From Ruminococcus flavefaciens (lineage in GTDB: Bacteria > Bacillota > Clostridia > Oscillospirales > Ruminococcaceae): a DNA stretch of 15,048 nt. Of the stretch, positions 6,991 to 14,698 are shown piece by piece. The translations under genes and the position numbers were made by a program. The notes beneath the pieces were generated by a model. It saw only the letters and a list, made by a program, of their open reading frames with translations, did not search any database and was not told where the DNA came from. The first letter of the stretch is position 1. Each line of letters starts with the position of its first letter. The stretch spans positions 122,222-137,269 of the forward strand of contig DBYI01000085.1 of assembly GCA_002310115.1 (NCBI GenBank), read 5' to 3'.

Positions 6991-8268
6991 TTAAAGTGTA
7001 AAGAAGTACTTTTTATCTTCGAATGCATCCTTATCATAAGCTGAACTGTATTCATTCCATTCATCGCGACTTTGAGCGATAAGAACTTCCAAGATATTTT
7101 CAGGAATGTATTTTTTCAGGAACTTAGATTTTTCAGCAACATCTATTGCTTGTTCAAGAGTTTCTGGAAGTCTCTCATTGCCACTATTTTTTTCAGGTAG
7201 AACTGATTTTTCAGATATTCCCTCAAGCGCAGCATATATCATAAGTCCAAGAACGAAATAAGGGTCGCATACGCAGTCAGCAGCTCTTAATTCGACAGAA
7301 TTATCGTCGCTGTCAGGATTCATTCTTATAAGCTGTGCTCCCTCTTCATCAGACCAGATTATATCTCTCGGAGCTGTAAATTCACCGAGTCTTTCATATG
7401 AATTAACAGTTGAATTGGTGAATACTGTAAACTCTCGCATATGCTCCATTATGCCAGCAGCAGCACTTTTAACAATATCCCCACACTCAGAAATATGCTC
7501 TTCGAGAAAATCACTGTCCGGGAATACAGTAAAGCTAATGTGCATACCGTTTCCACAGTCATTTCTCAGAGGCTTTGGCATAAAACTAGCGTGTACACCG
7601 TGAGTTTCTGCAACAGATTTTACAGCAGATTTGAAACTTAGAAATGTGTCTGCTGCTTTCAACGCAGATGATGAATTAAAGTCTATCTCATGCTGTCCGC
7701 ATCCGCTCTCATGCCTAGATGAAACAGGCTGTATACCCATTTGTTCAAGGGTAAGGCAAACATCACGACGGATATTCTCACCCTTGTCATCAGGAGCCGT
7801 ATCACAGTAGCTAGCGAAGTCATGTGGATTTTTCGTTGGAAGTCCGTTTTCGTCATTGTGGAACAGAGTAAACTCACAGGAAGTTCCGAAGCGGAAGCAA
7901 TAGCCAGATGAAACAGCAGTCTTCATAGCTTTTTTCAGAAAATATCGGCTGTCACCCTCAAAATGAGTTCCGTCCTTATAGCGAATATAGCAAAACATAC
8001 GGATAACTCTGCCCTGCTGAGGTCTCCATGGAAGTACTGTCATTGTCTGAGCATCAGGGAAAAGGAACAAGTCCTTACCATTTGCAGCTTCAAAGCCGGC
8101 AATTTTCTTCGCAGCAATGCGTAATCCACGCTCAAAAGTAACTGCAAGCTCTGATGAAAGAATAGATATATTTTTCAGCCTTCCTCTCAGATCACAGAAA
8201 GTCAGCTTTACGAATTTTACATCGTTTTCCTCGATATACTGCAATATTTCATTTTCTGAATATATCAT
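6991..8268 (-). CDS. Divergent type I glutamine synthetase homologue with altered active site
   Basis: 425 residues, close to GSI length (about 444 in Bacillus subtilis), ATG with AAAGGAG 6 nt upstream. It aligns end to end with GSI: FCDLRGRLKNISI (24-36), FEGDSRYFLKK, RHESGCGQHEIDF (185-197), HASFMPKPL..CGNGMH (226-243), NSTVNSYERL (285-294), VELRAADCVCDPYF. Retained by eye (Salmonella numbering in brackets): Glu132 (131), Glu187 (212), Glu194 (220), His243 (269), Arg293 (321), Arg315 (344), Glu326 (357), Arg328 (359). Changed: FDGSS reads IAAKK at 51-55, so Asp50 becomes Ala and Ser53 becomes Lys; GPEPE reads GTSCE, so metal ligand Glu129 becomes Ser; GYEAP reads EFTAP, so flap Glu327 becomes Thr; NRS reads EGA, so Arg339 becomes Gly. 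Ordinary glutamine synthesis is doubtful. It may be a sensor paired with the adjacent ANTAR protein, or a ligase for another amine. Confidence 0.88.
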   Translation of the reverse strand: MIYSENEILQYIEENDVKFVKLTFCDLRGRLKNISILSSELAVTFERGLRIAAKKIAGFEAANGKDLFLFPDAQTMTVLPWRPQQGRVIRMFCYIRYKDGTHFEGDSRYFLKKAMKTAVSSGYCFRFGTSCEFTLFHNDENGLPTKNPHDFASYCDTAPDDKGENIRRDVCLTLEQMGIQPVSSRHESGCGQHEIDFNSSSALKAADTFLSFKSAVKSVAETHGVHASFMPKPLRNDCGNGMHISFTVFPDSDFLEEHISECGDIVKSAAAGIMEHMREFTVFTNSTVNSYERLGEFTAPRDIIWSDEEGAQLIRMNPDSDDNSVELRAADCVCDPYFVLGLMIYAALEGISEKSVLPEKNSGNERLPETLEQAIDVAEKSKFLKKYIPENILEVLIAQSRDEWNEYSSAYDKDAFEDKKYFFTL

Positions 8269-8279
8269 ATCTTACTCCT

Positions 8280-9767
8280 TTATTTCAGGTTGGTATAACC
8301 CATAAGGTATTCATCCACCTCCGCAGCGGCGTCGCGTCCCTCGCGTATAGCGCGAACTACAAGTGACTGTCCGATATGCATATCGCCTGCGGTAAACAAC
8401 TTTTCAACACTTGTTTTATGACAATTCTGCGCTGTTTTTATATTTGTTCTCTGATCAAGTTCAACACCGAAAGCCTCGGCAACGTAGCTCTGACAACCAA
8501 GGAAACCTGCTGCTATAAGGCAGAGTTCACATGGAAGTATTTCCTCGCTGCCCACAATCTCCTTTGGAACCTTTCTTCCGCTCGCTTTATCAGTTACAAA
8601 TTCGAGTTTTACTGTTTTAACTGCAGATAATTCACCTTTTTCGTTCTTGATGAACTCCTTAACAGTAGTGCAATAGATACGTGGATCATGTCCGAACACT
8701 GCAATTGCTTCCTCTTGACCGTAGTCTGTCTTGCAGACACGAGGATACTGAGGAAATGGATTGTTTTCGGCTCTTTCATCAGGGAGTTTCGGCATCATTT
8801 CAAGCTGTGTCACAGATTTACATCCATGTCTTACTGAAGTTCCGACACAATCGTTACCAGTGTCGCCGCCACCAATTATTACAACATTTTTTCCTTCTGC
8901 AGAAATATATTTACCATCTTTAAGTTCAGAATCCAGTAAGCTTTTTGTTGTAGCTTTAAGGAAATCTACTGCGAAATAAATTCCATCTGCATCGCGACCC
9001 TCAGCCTTGATATCACGTGGATTTGATGAACCACATGCAAGCACAACAGCATCAAAGTCACTCATTATTTCTTCTGCTGAAATGTTCTCACCAACATTGG
9101 CATTTACCTTAAACTCTACACCCTCGGCTCTCATAAGTTCTGCGCGACGTTCTATGATATGTTTTTCAAGCTTCATGTTAGGGATTCCATACATAAGAAG
9201 GCCACCAACTCTGTCTGAACGCTCAAAAACAGTTACGCTATGACCACGCCTGTTAAGCGTATCAGCAGTGGCAAGTCCAGATGGACCAGAACCGATAACA
9301 GCTACACGTTTTCCGCTACGAACTACAGGTGGCTGAGGTTTGATAAGTCCACTTTCAAAACCATATTCTATAATCGAGTTTTCATTTTCTTTAACAGTAA
9401 CGGGACTGTCATAAACGCCACAGATACAAGCCTTTTCACAAAGTGCAGGACATACTCTAGAAGTAAACTCAGGAAAATTGTTTGTCATGAGCAAACGGCT
9501 GAGCGCCTGTTCTTTCTGACCGTGATATATAAGATCATTCCACTCTGGTATAAGGTTGTTTAACGGACAACCGGATACCATTCCACATAGCATTTTTCCG
9601 TTCTGACAAAACGGTACTCCGCAGTCCATACAGCGTGAAGCCTGTTCCTTACGCTTTTCATCACTGAGCGGTATGTGAAATTCATTGAAGTCATTAATAC
9701 GCTTAAGTGGTGCCTTAGCAGTTGTTTCAGTTCTTGTAAATTCAAGAAATCCTGTTGTTTTTCCCAT
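8280..9767 (-). CDS. gltD: Glutamate synthase [NADPH], small (beta) subunit
   Basis: 495 residues; supplies electrons from NAD(P)H to the large subunit GltB. N-terminal cysteines C46..C49..C54, C61 and C67, then C106, C110, C114 and C116, correspond to the region holding two [4Fe-4S] clusters (RCMDCGVPFC and RVCPALCEKAC). An FAD-binding GxGxxG follows at VAVIGSGPSGLA (155-166), with ERSDRVGGLLMYGIPNMKL typical of the family, then the NADPH-binding VVIIGGGDTGNDC. The C-terminal FTAGDMHIGQSLVVRAI is the FAD motif. The ATG lies 3 nt after the gltB stop with AGGAGG 8 nt upstream. Related reductases share this fold, but adjacency to gltB settles the role. Confidence 0.96.
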   Translation of the reverse strand: MGKTTGFLEFTRTETTAKAPLKRINDFNEFHIPLSDEKRKEQASRCMDCGVPFCQNGKMLCGMVSGCPLNNLIPEWNDLIYHGQKEQALSRLLMTNNFPEFTSRVCPALCEKACICGVYDSPVTVKENENSIIEYGFESGLIKPQPPVVRSGKRVAVIGSGPSGLATADTLNRRGHSVTVFERSDRVGGLLMYGIPNMKLEKHIIERRAELMRAEGVEFKVNANVGENISAEEIMSDFDAVVLACGSSNPRDIKAEGRDADGIYFAVDFLKATTKSLLDSELKDGKYISAEGKNVVIIGGGDTGNDCVGTSVRHGCKSVTQLEMMPKLPDERAENNPFPQYPRVCKTDYGQEEAIAVFGHDPRIYCTTVKEFIKNEKGELSAVKTVKLEFVTDKASGRKVPKEIVGSEEILPCELCLIAAGFLGCQSYVAEAFGVELDQRTNIKTAQNCHKTSVEKLFTAGDMHIGQSLVVRAIREGRDAAAEVDEYLMGYTNLK

Positions 9768-9770
9768 GAC

Positions 9771-12700
9771 TCACGCCTCCTTTCTGATAAGCTCAAAGGC
9801 TTCTATTTCAGCCTGTTCGTGATCAACTCCCGACTTTTCAAGAGCTTTCACTGTAGTTTGTATTTTCGCATAATCATGTGGGATTATCTTCTTAAAGCAA
9901 GGCAAATAAGCTTCAAAATCAGCCAGTATACGCTTTGCTTTTTCAGAGCCTGTAGCCTCTGCATGCTCAGTTATAATAGCTTTAAGTTCATCGATATCCT
10001 CATCATTTTCAACGGTCTCAAGTGATACAAGAGCCTTGTTCAAACGAGTATAAAGATCGTGCTTCTCGTCAAGAACATAGGCAATTCCACCAGACATTCC
10101 TGCAGCAAAATTCTTGCCAGTGCTGCCAAGAATAACAGCACGTCCGCCTGTCATGTATTCACAGCCATGATCGCCAACACCTTCGCAAACTGCAACAGCT
10201 CCAGAATTTCTTACACAGAAACGCTCTCCTGCTACTCCACTAATGAAAGCTTTACCAGATGTTGCGCCATAAAGAGCAACGTTTCCTACAATAATATTCT
10301 CATCAGCCTTGAACGCAGATTTTTTCGGTGGAGCAAGCACAAGCTTTCCACCTGAAAGGCCTTTACCAAAGTAGTCATTGCTGTCACCGCAAAGCTCCAA
10401 TGTCAGACCCTTTGGAATAAATGCACCGAATGACTGTCCGCCGCTACCAGTACATTTAACAGTAAATGTATCATCAGCAAGAACGTTTTCTCCATGAATA
10501 CGCGTTATTTCAGCACCTGTCAGCGTACCTACAGAACGGTCAGTATTCAAAATGTCAATTGAAATACTTTTGGGAGTTCCACTTTTCAGTGCACTTCCCA
10601 GCTTCTTAATTATAACACGACGATCTATAGTTTTGTCAAGTTCAAAATCGTAAATATCTGCAGGATCGAAATGCTGTTTTTCAGTTATGTGCTCATTTGT
10701 GAGTATATTTGAGAAATCAATATTCTTCTCAGCAGCACTATCCTTTGTTTTCAAAAGATCAGTACGTCCTACAAGTTCATCAAATGTACGTATGCCAAGT
10801 TTTGCCATATACTCTCGGAGTTCCTGAGCAATGAAATGCATGAAGTTCACAATATATTCCGGCTTACCGCGGAAACGCTTTCTCAGCTCTGGATTTTGCG
10901 TAGCTATACCCATCGGACATGTATCAAGATTACAAACTCTCATCATTACACAACCCATTGTTACAAGCGGAGCTGTTGCAAATCCAAACTCTTCAGCTCC
11001 AAGTAACGCTGCAACAAGAACATCACGTCCTGTCATGAGCTTACCATCAGTTTCTATACGAACTCTTGAACGAAGTCCGTTTAGCATGAGAGTCTGATGA
11101 GCCTCGGCAAGTCCAAGTTCCCATGGAAGTCCTGCGTTGTATATAGAGCTTTTCGGAGCTGCTCCCGTACCGCCGTCATATCCAGAAATAAGTATTACCT
11201 GTGCACCTGCCTTTGCAACACCTGCAGCAACTGTTCCGACTCCTGCCTCTGAAACAAGCTTAACTGAGATACGTGCCTTGTCATTGGCATTTTTGAGATC
11301 ATAAATGAGCTGTGCAAGATCTTCAATTGAGTATATATCATGATGAGGCGGAGGCGAGATAAGTCCAACTCCAGCAGTGGAATGACGAGTCTTTGCAATC
11401 CACGGATAGACCTTGCCAGATGGAAGATGTCCTCCCTCGCCAGGCTTTGCACCCTGTGCCATTTTTATCTGAATTTCCTGAGCTGAAACCAGGTATTCCG
11501 AAGTTACACCGAATCGTCCTGAAGCTACCTGTTTTATCGCTGAACACCTATCAGATTTCAAGCGTTCAGGGCTTTCGCCACCTTCTCCGCTGTTTGATTT
11601 ACCTCCGATTCTGTTCATAGCAATTGCCATACATTCATGTGCCTCCTGCGAAATAGAACCGTATGACATTGCACCAGTCTTAAAACGCTTACAGATACTA
11701 TCAACAGACTCAACTTCGTCAATTGGAATACCACCGTTTTCGGGGTAATTAAAATCAAGTAGACTACGGAGCGTAAGCTCGTTATCCTCACGTGTGATAG
11801 CTGCTGTATATGCCTTGAATGTATCGTAGTTTCCTGTCCAAGCTGCCTGCTGAAGCAGATGAATAGTCTCTGGAGTATAAAGGTGATCTGACTTTCCACT
11901 GCGGAGCTTATGACTTCCAGCGCTAGCTATATTTTTATTTACATTTAGTCCCAGCGGATCAAATGCAGCTGTATGGAGCTTTTCCGTACGACGGCTTATA
12001 TCATTAAGACCTATTCCTCCAATACGGCTGACAGTTCCTGAAAAATAACTGTCTATAAGTTCACGTGAAATACCTACTGCTTCAAATAGCTTGCTGCCCT
12101 GATATGACTGTATCGTAGAAATACCCATTTTAGAAGCTATCTTGACAATACCATGAAGTATCGCACTATTATAATCATCCTCTGCTGCGTAAAAATCCTT
12201 GTCCAGCGTTCCGTCTTCGATGAGAGAACGAATAGTTTCATGTGCAAGGTACGGATTGACAGCACATGCTCCATAACCGAGAAGAGTTGCAAAATGGTGA
12301 ACTTCACGTGGCTCTGCTGATTCAAGAATCATTGCAACGGCAGTACGCTTTTTTGTTGAAACAAGATGCTGCTGAAGTGATGCAACTGCCAAGAGTGACG
12401 GTATAGGACAATGGAACTCGTCTACGCCGCGATCAGATAGAATAAGTATTGAAGCACCATCATGATAAGCCTTATCAGCCTCTATAAACAGACGTTCTAC
12501 CGCTTTATCAAGTGGAGTGCCTATATAATATGTTATTGGGATAACAGCACTTTTAAGGCCTTTCTCGTTCAAAGCCTTTATCTTTAACATATCCGTTTCC
12601 GTGAGAATAGGATTCTCAATCTTGAGAACGTGACAGTTCTCAGGACGTTCCTCAAGGATATTTCCATCCTTTCCAATATAAACGCTTGTGTCAGTAACAA

Positions 12701-14306
12701 TCTCTTCACGGATAGCATCAAACGGAGGATTTGTAACCTGTGCAAAAAGCTGACGGAAGTAATTGAAAAGCGGAGGTGACTGATTATCAAGTGGTGGGAG
12801 AGGAATATCGCTTCCCATGGAAGCTATCGGTTCTCCGCCTTTTTCAGCCATCGGAAGTATACTTGTACGTATATCTTCATATGCGTAACCAAAAGCTTTC
12901 TGAAGCTTTGCAAGCTCGTCAACGGAATAGTATTTTACACCCTTATTAGGGATATGGAGATCGTGCAGGCGTACAAGGTTAGCATCAAGCCATTCACCGT
13001 ATGGCTGTCGTGATGCATATGTACTCTTTATTTCGTCATCCTCAATGATACGTCCCTGCTTTGTGTCCGCAAGAAGCATTTTCCCCGGACGAAGTCTATC
13101 TTTTTTTATGATGTTTTCAGGAGCTATATCAATACATCCTGTTTCAGATGACAGTATAAGGAAACCATCGCTAGTAACGCAGTAACGCGAAGGACGAAGA
13201 CCATTTCTGTCAAGAACAGCACCCATAATATCACCATCAGAGAAGATAATAGATGCCGGTCCATCCCATGGCTCCATCATGGTTGCATAGTACTGGTAAA
13301 GATCATATTTTGATTTGGAAATAGTCTTATTATTCTTCCATGGCTCAGGAATTGTTATCATTACTGCAAGAGGCAGCGGCATTCCTGACATTACCATAAA
13401 TTCGAGAGCATTGTCCAGCCTTGCCGAGTCTGATCCCTTTACATTTATAGCAGGAAGGATCTTATACATATCATTTTTTAGCGCTGCACAATTCATGCTC
13501 TCCTCACGTGCAAGCATTTTATCAGCATTACCGGTTATTGTATTGATCTCTCCATTGTGTACAATGAAACGATTAGGATGAGCCTTCTGCCAACTTGGAT
13601 TTGTATTTGTAGAGAAACGAGAGTGAACCATAGCGATAGCAGACTTGAATTCTTCACTCTGCAGATCTGTATAGAACTTTCTCAATTCATCAACAAGGAA
13701 CATACCTTTATAAACAATAGTACGGCTTGAAAGAGAACATACATATGTATTTTCATTGGAATGCTCAAACTCACGTCTTGCAATAAAAAGTTTCCTGTCA
13801 AAGTCAAGACCCTGTGGACAAGTCTCAGGGCGCTTTACAAAAGCCTGCATTATATGAGGCATACTACTGAGTGCCTTATGTCCGAGTATTTCTGGTGAAA
13901 CAGGAACTTCTCTCCAACAGATAAAATCCATTCCATTCTTTTCTATAATAAGTTCGAAAAGTTTCATTGCTTGACCGCGCTTCATCTCGTTCTGAGGGAA
14001 AAAGAACATTCCCACACCGAAATCGCCTTTACCTCCGATATCATATCCAAGCTTGGCATTCTCTCTTATAAAGAAGCTGTAAGGCATCTGAACTAGTAAT
14101 CCTACACCATCGCCTGTCTTTCCTTCAGCATCCTTGCCAGCGCGATGCTCAAGCTTCTCAACGATAGTCAGGGCGCTGTCCACAACGTATCTGGACTGCT
14201 CACCCTTGATGTTTACAACTGCACCAATACCACAGTTATCATGTTCAAATCTAGGGTCGTAGAGACCCTGCTGCTCATATGGAGCTTCTTTTCTGAAATT
14301 ATCCAT
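9771..14306 (-). CDS. gltB: Glutamate synthase, large (alpha) subunit
   Basis: 1511 residues; transfers the glutamine amide to 2-oxoglutarate, giving two glutamates. I start at the ATG at 14306 rather than the in-frame TTG at 14405, because the extra 33 residues would be encoded by the attenuator in the leader and are unlike any GltB. The class II glutaminase nucleophile is Cys25 (HDNCGIG), implying a 24-residue propeptide. Domains in order: amidotransferase (to about residue 430; MVHSRFSTNT, VHNGEINT), central linker domain, FMN-binding synthase domain (SNSGEGGE, SAQEIQIKMAQGAKPGEGG, SGYDGGTG), a [3Fe-4S] site with Cys1119, Cys1125 and Cys1130 (CVMMRVCNLDTC), and a C-terminal glycine-rich beta-helix (GSGGQSFGAF, EYMTGGRAVILG). 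The ribosome site is weak (AAAGG about 12 nt before ATG). Confidence 0.95.
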   Translation of the reverse strand: MDNFRKEAPYEQQGLYDPRFEHDNCGIGAVVNIKGEQSRYVVDSALTIVEKLEHRAGKDAEGKTGDGVGLLVQMPYSFFIRENAKLGYDIGGKGDFGVGMFFFPQNEMKRGQAMKLFELIIEKNGMDFICWREVPVSPEILGHKALSSMPHIMQAFVKRPETCPQGLDFDRKLFIARREFEHSNENTYVCSLSSRTIVYKGMFLVDELRKFYTDLQSEEFKSAIAMVHSRFSTNTNPSWQKAHPNRFIVHNGEINTITGNADKMLAREESMNCAALKNDMYKILPAINVKGSDSARLDNALEFMVMSGMPLPLAVMITIPEPWKNNKTISKSKYDLYQYYATMMEPWDGPASIIFSDGDIMGAVLDRNGLRPSRYCVTSDGFLILSSETGCIDIAPENIIKKDRLRPGKMLLADTKQGRIIEDDEIKSTYASRQPYGEWLDANLVRLHDLHIPNKGVKYYSVDELAKLQKAFGYAYEDIRTSILPMAEKGGEPIASMGSDIPLPPLDNQSPPLFNYFRQLFAQVTNPPFDAIREEIVTDTSVYIGKDGNILEERPENCHVLKIENPILTETDMLKIKALNEKGLKSAVIPITYYIGTPLDKAVERLFIEADKAYHDGASILILSDRGVDEFHCPIPSLLAVASLQQHLVSTKKRTAVAMILESAEPREVHHFATLLGYGACAVNPYLAHETIRSLIEDGTLDKDFYAAEDDYNSAILHGIVKIASKMGISTIQSYQGSKLFEAVGISRELIDSYFSGTVSRIGGIGLNDISRRTEKLHTAAFDPLGLNVNKNIASAGSHKLRSGKSDHLYTPETIHLLQQAAWTGNYDTFKAYTAAITREDNELTLRSLLDFNYPENGGIPIDEVESVDSICKRFKTGAMSYGSISQEAHECMAIAMNRIGGKSNSGEGGESPERLKSDRCSAIKQVASGRFGVTSEYLVSAQEIQIKMAQGAKPGEGGHLPSGKVYPWIAKTRHSTAGVGLISPPPHHDIYSIEDLAQLIYDLKNANDKARISVKLVSEAGVGTVAAGVAKAGAQVILISGYDGGTGAAPKSSIYNAGLPWELGLAEAHQTLMLNGLRSRVRIETDGKLMTGRDVLVAALLGAEEFGFATAPLVTMGCVMMRVCNLDTCPMGIATQNPELRKRFRGKPEYIVNFMHFIAQELREYMAKLGIRTFDELVGRTDLLKTKDSAAEKNIDFSNILTNEHITEKQHFDPADIYDFELDKTIDRRVIIKKLGSALKSGTPKSISIDILNTDRSVGTLTGAEITRIHGENVLADDTFTVKCTGSGGQSFGAFIPKGLTLELCGDSNDYFGKGLSGGKLVLAPPKKSAFKADENIIVGNVALYGATSGKAFISGVAGERFCVRNSGAVAVCEGVGDHGCEYMTGGRAVILGSTGKNFAAGMSGGIAYVLDEKHDLYTRLNKALVSLETVENDEDIDELKAIITEHAEATGSEKAKRILADFEAYLPCFKKIIPHDYAKIQTTVKALEKSGVDHEQAEIEAFELIRKEA

Positions 14307-14366
14307 ATCTTTCACTTGCCTTTCAATAAAGTCCGCGAATAAGTCCGAGCACCATTGATCGAACTT

Positions 14367-14410
14367 AAAAAAAAAGACGTTCAAACAGACATATAGCCTG
14401 CTCAAACGTC
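14367..14410 (-). terminator. Attenuator terminator in the gltB leader
   Basis: Minus-strand RNA forms a 15-bp stem (14396-14410 with 14376-14390; four G-U pairs, 5-nt loop) followed immediately by nine T's (14367-14375). It lies between the gltB promoter and the gltB ATG, so it must be read through for the operon to be expressed: transcription attenuation. No other gene ends here that it could serve, because amt is divergent. Confidence 0.88.
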
Positions 14411-14417
14411 ATTGTTC
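14404..14417 (-). promoter_or_regulatory. Candidate ANTAR hexaloop hairpin, gltB leader
   Basis: RNA GAAC-AAUGAC-GUUU: a 4-bp stem (one G-U) closing a six-base loop with A at position 1 and G at position 4, the bases ANTAR proteins recognise. Its 3' half overlaps the 5' arm of the terminator at 14367-14410, so the two structures exclude each other. The stem is weak, and only one hexaloop is seen where described targets have two. Confidence 0.4.
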
Positions 14418-14426
14418 TTAATTAAT

Positions 14427-14455
14427 ATCTTAGCACTTTAAACCAGTGTTGTCAA
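14427..14455 (-). promoter_or_regulatory. Promoter of the gltB operon
   Basis: Minus strand: perfect TTGACA (14450-14455), 17-nt spacer, TAAGAT (14427-14432) preceded by TGC, an extended -10. Transcription would start near 14420, giving a leader of about 114 nt that begins almost at the hexaloop hairpin. Confidence 0.8.
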
Positions 14456-14484
14456 GAGCAAATTACAAAAAAATGCGCAGAATA

Positions 14485-14508
14485 TAACAAAAAGCTGCAC
14501 TTTTGTTA
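14485..14508. repeat. Inverted repeat between the divergent promoters
   Basis: TAACAAAA, 8-nt spacer, TTTTGTTA: a perfect 8-bp dyad centred near 14496, about 30 bp upstream of the gltB -35 and 70 bp upstream of the amt -35. It could be an operator for a dimeric regulator. It does not match the Bacillus GlnR/TnrA site (TGTNA-N7-TNACA). The region is A/T-rich, so chance is possible. Confidence 0.4.
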
Positions 14509-14578
14509 AAACTGCCAGAGCTTTTAGCGTTTAAAGTCCCAAATTTATATTGATTTCCGACAAAGTTCAGAAAAGCTA

Positions 14579-14607
14579 TTGACAAACGTTTTTTCATGGG
14601 CTATAAT
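14579..14607 (+). promoter_or_regulatory. Consensus promoter of the ammonium transporter gene
   Basis: TTGACA (14579-14584), 17-nt spacer, TATAAT (14602-14607): a perfect housekeeping sigma promoter. Start near 14614 gives a leader of about 145 nt. Such a strong promoter ahead of a nitrogen-regulated gene fits control by attenuation rather than by promoter strength. Confidence 0.9.
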
Positions 14608-14618
14608 GGCATTGTAAA

Positions 14619-14632
14619 CAGCAAGGGCGCTG
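14619..14632 (+). promoter_or_regulatory. Candidate ANTAR hexaloop hairpin, amt leader (first)
   Basis: CAGC-AAGGGC-GCUG: a 4-bp stem with a six-base loop, A at position 1 and G at position 4. It starts about 5 nt after the expected transcript 5' end and overlaps the 5' arm of the terminator at 14624-14665, the same layout as in the gltB leader. Confidence 0.45.
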
Positions 14633-14665
14633 CGGATCATAAGATCTGCGGCGCTCTGTCTTTTT
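14624..14665 (+). terminator. Attenuator terminator in the amt leader
   Basis: A 15-bp stem (14624-14638 with 14643-14657; three G-U pairs) with an AUAA loop, followed by GUC and five T's. It lies between promoter and gene, about 95 nt before the amt ATG. No plus-strand gene ends upstream, so its role is probably attenuation. Confidence 0.8.
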
Positions 14666-14678
14666 AAGCGCTTAATCC

Positions 14679-14698
14679 CATACACAAAGGGGTGTATG
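14679..14698 (+). promoter_or_regulatory. Candidate ANTAR hexaloop hairpin, amt leader (second, stronger)
   Basis: CAUACAC-AAAGGG-GUGUAUG: seven perfect pairs closing a six-base loop with A at position 1 and G at position 4. It shares 14685-14698 with the long hairpin at 14685-14725, so they cannot coexist. It is the best-formed ANTAR-like loop in the window. Confidence 0.5.

Noticed and set aside
14307..14405. 33-residue N-terminal extension of GltB starting at a TTG
   Set aside because: It is translated from the attenuator hairpin and T-tract, lacks a ribosome site, and resembles no GltB propeptide. The ATG at 14306 gives a normal start.
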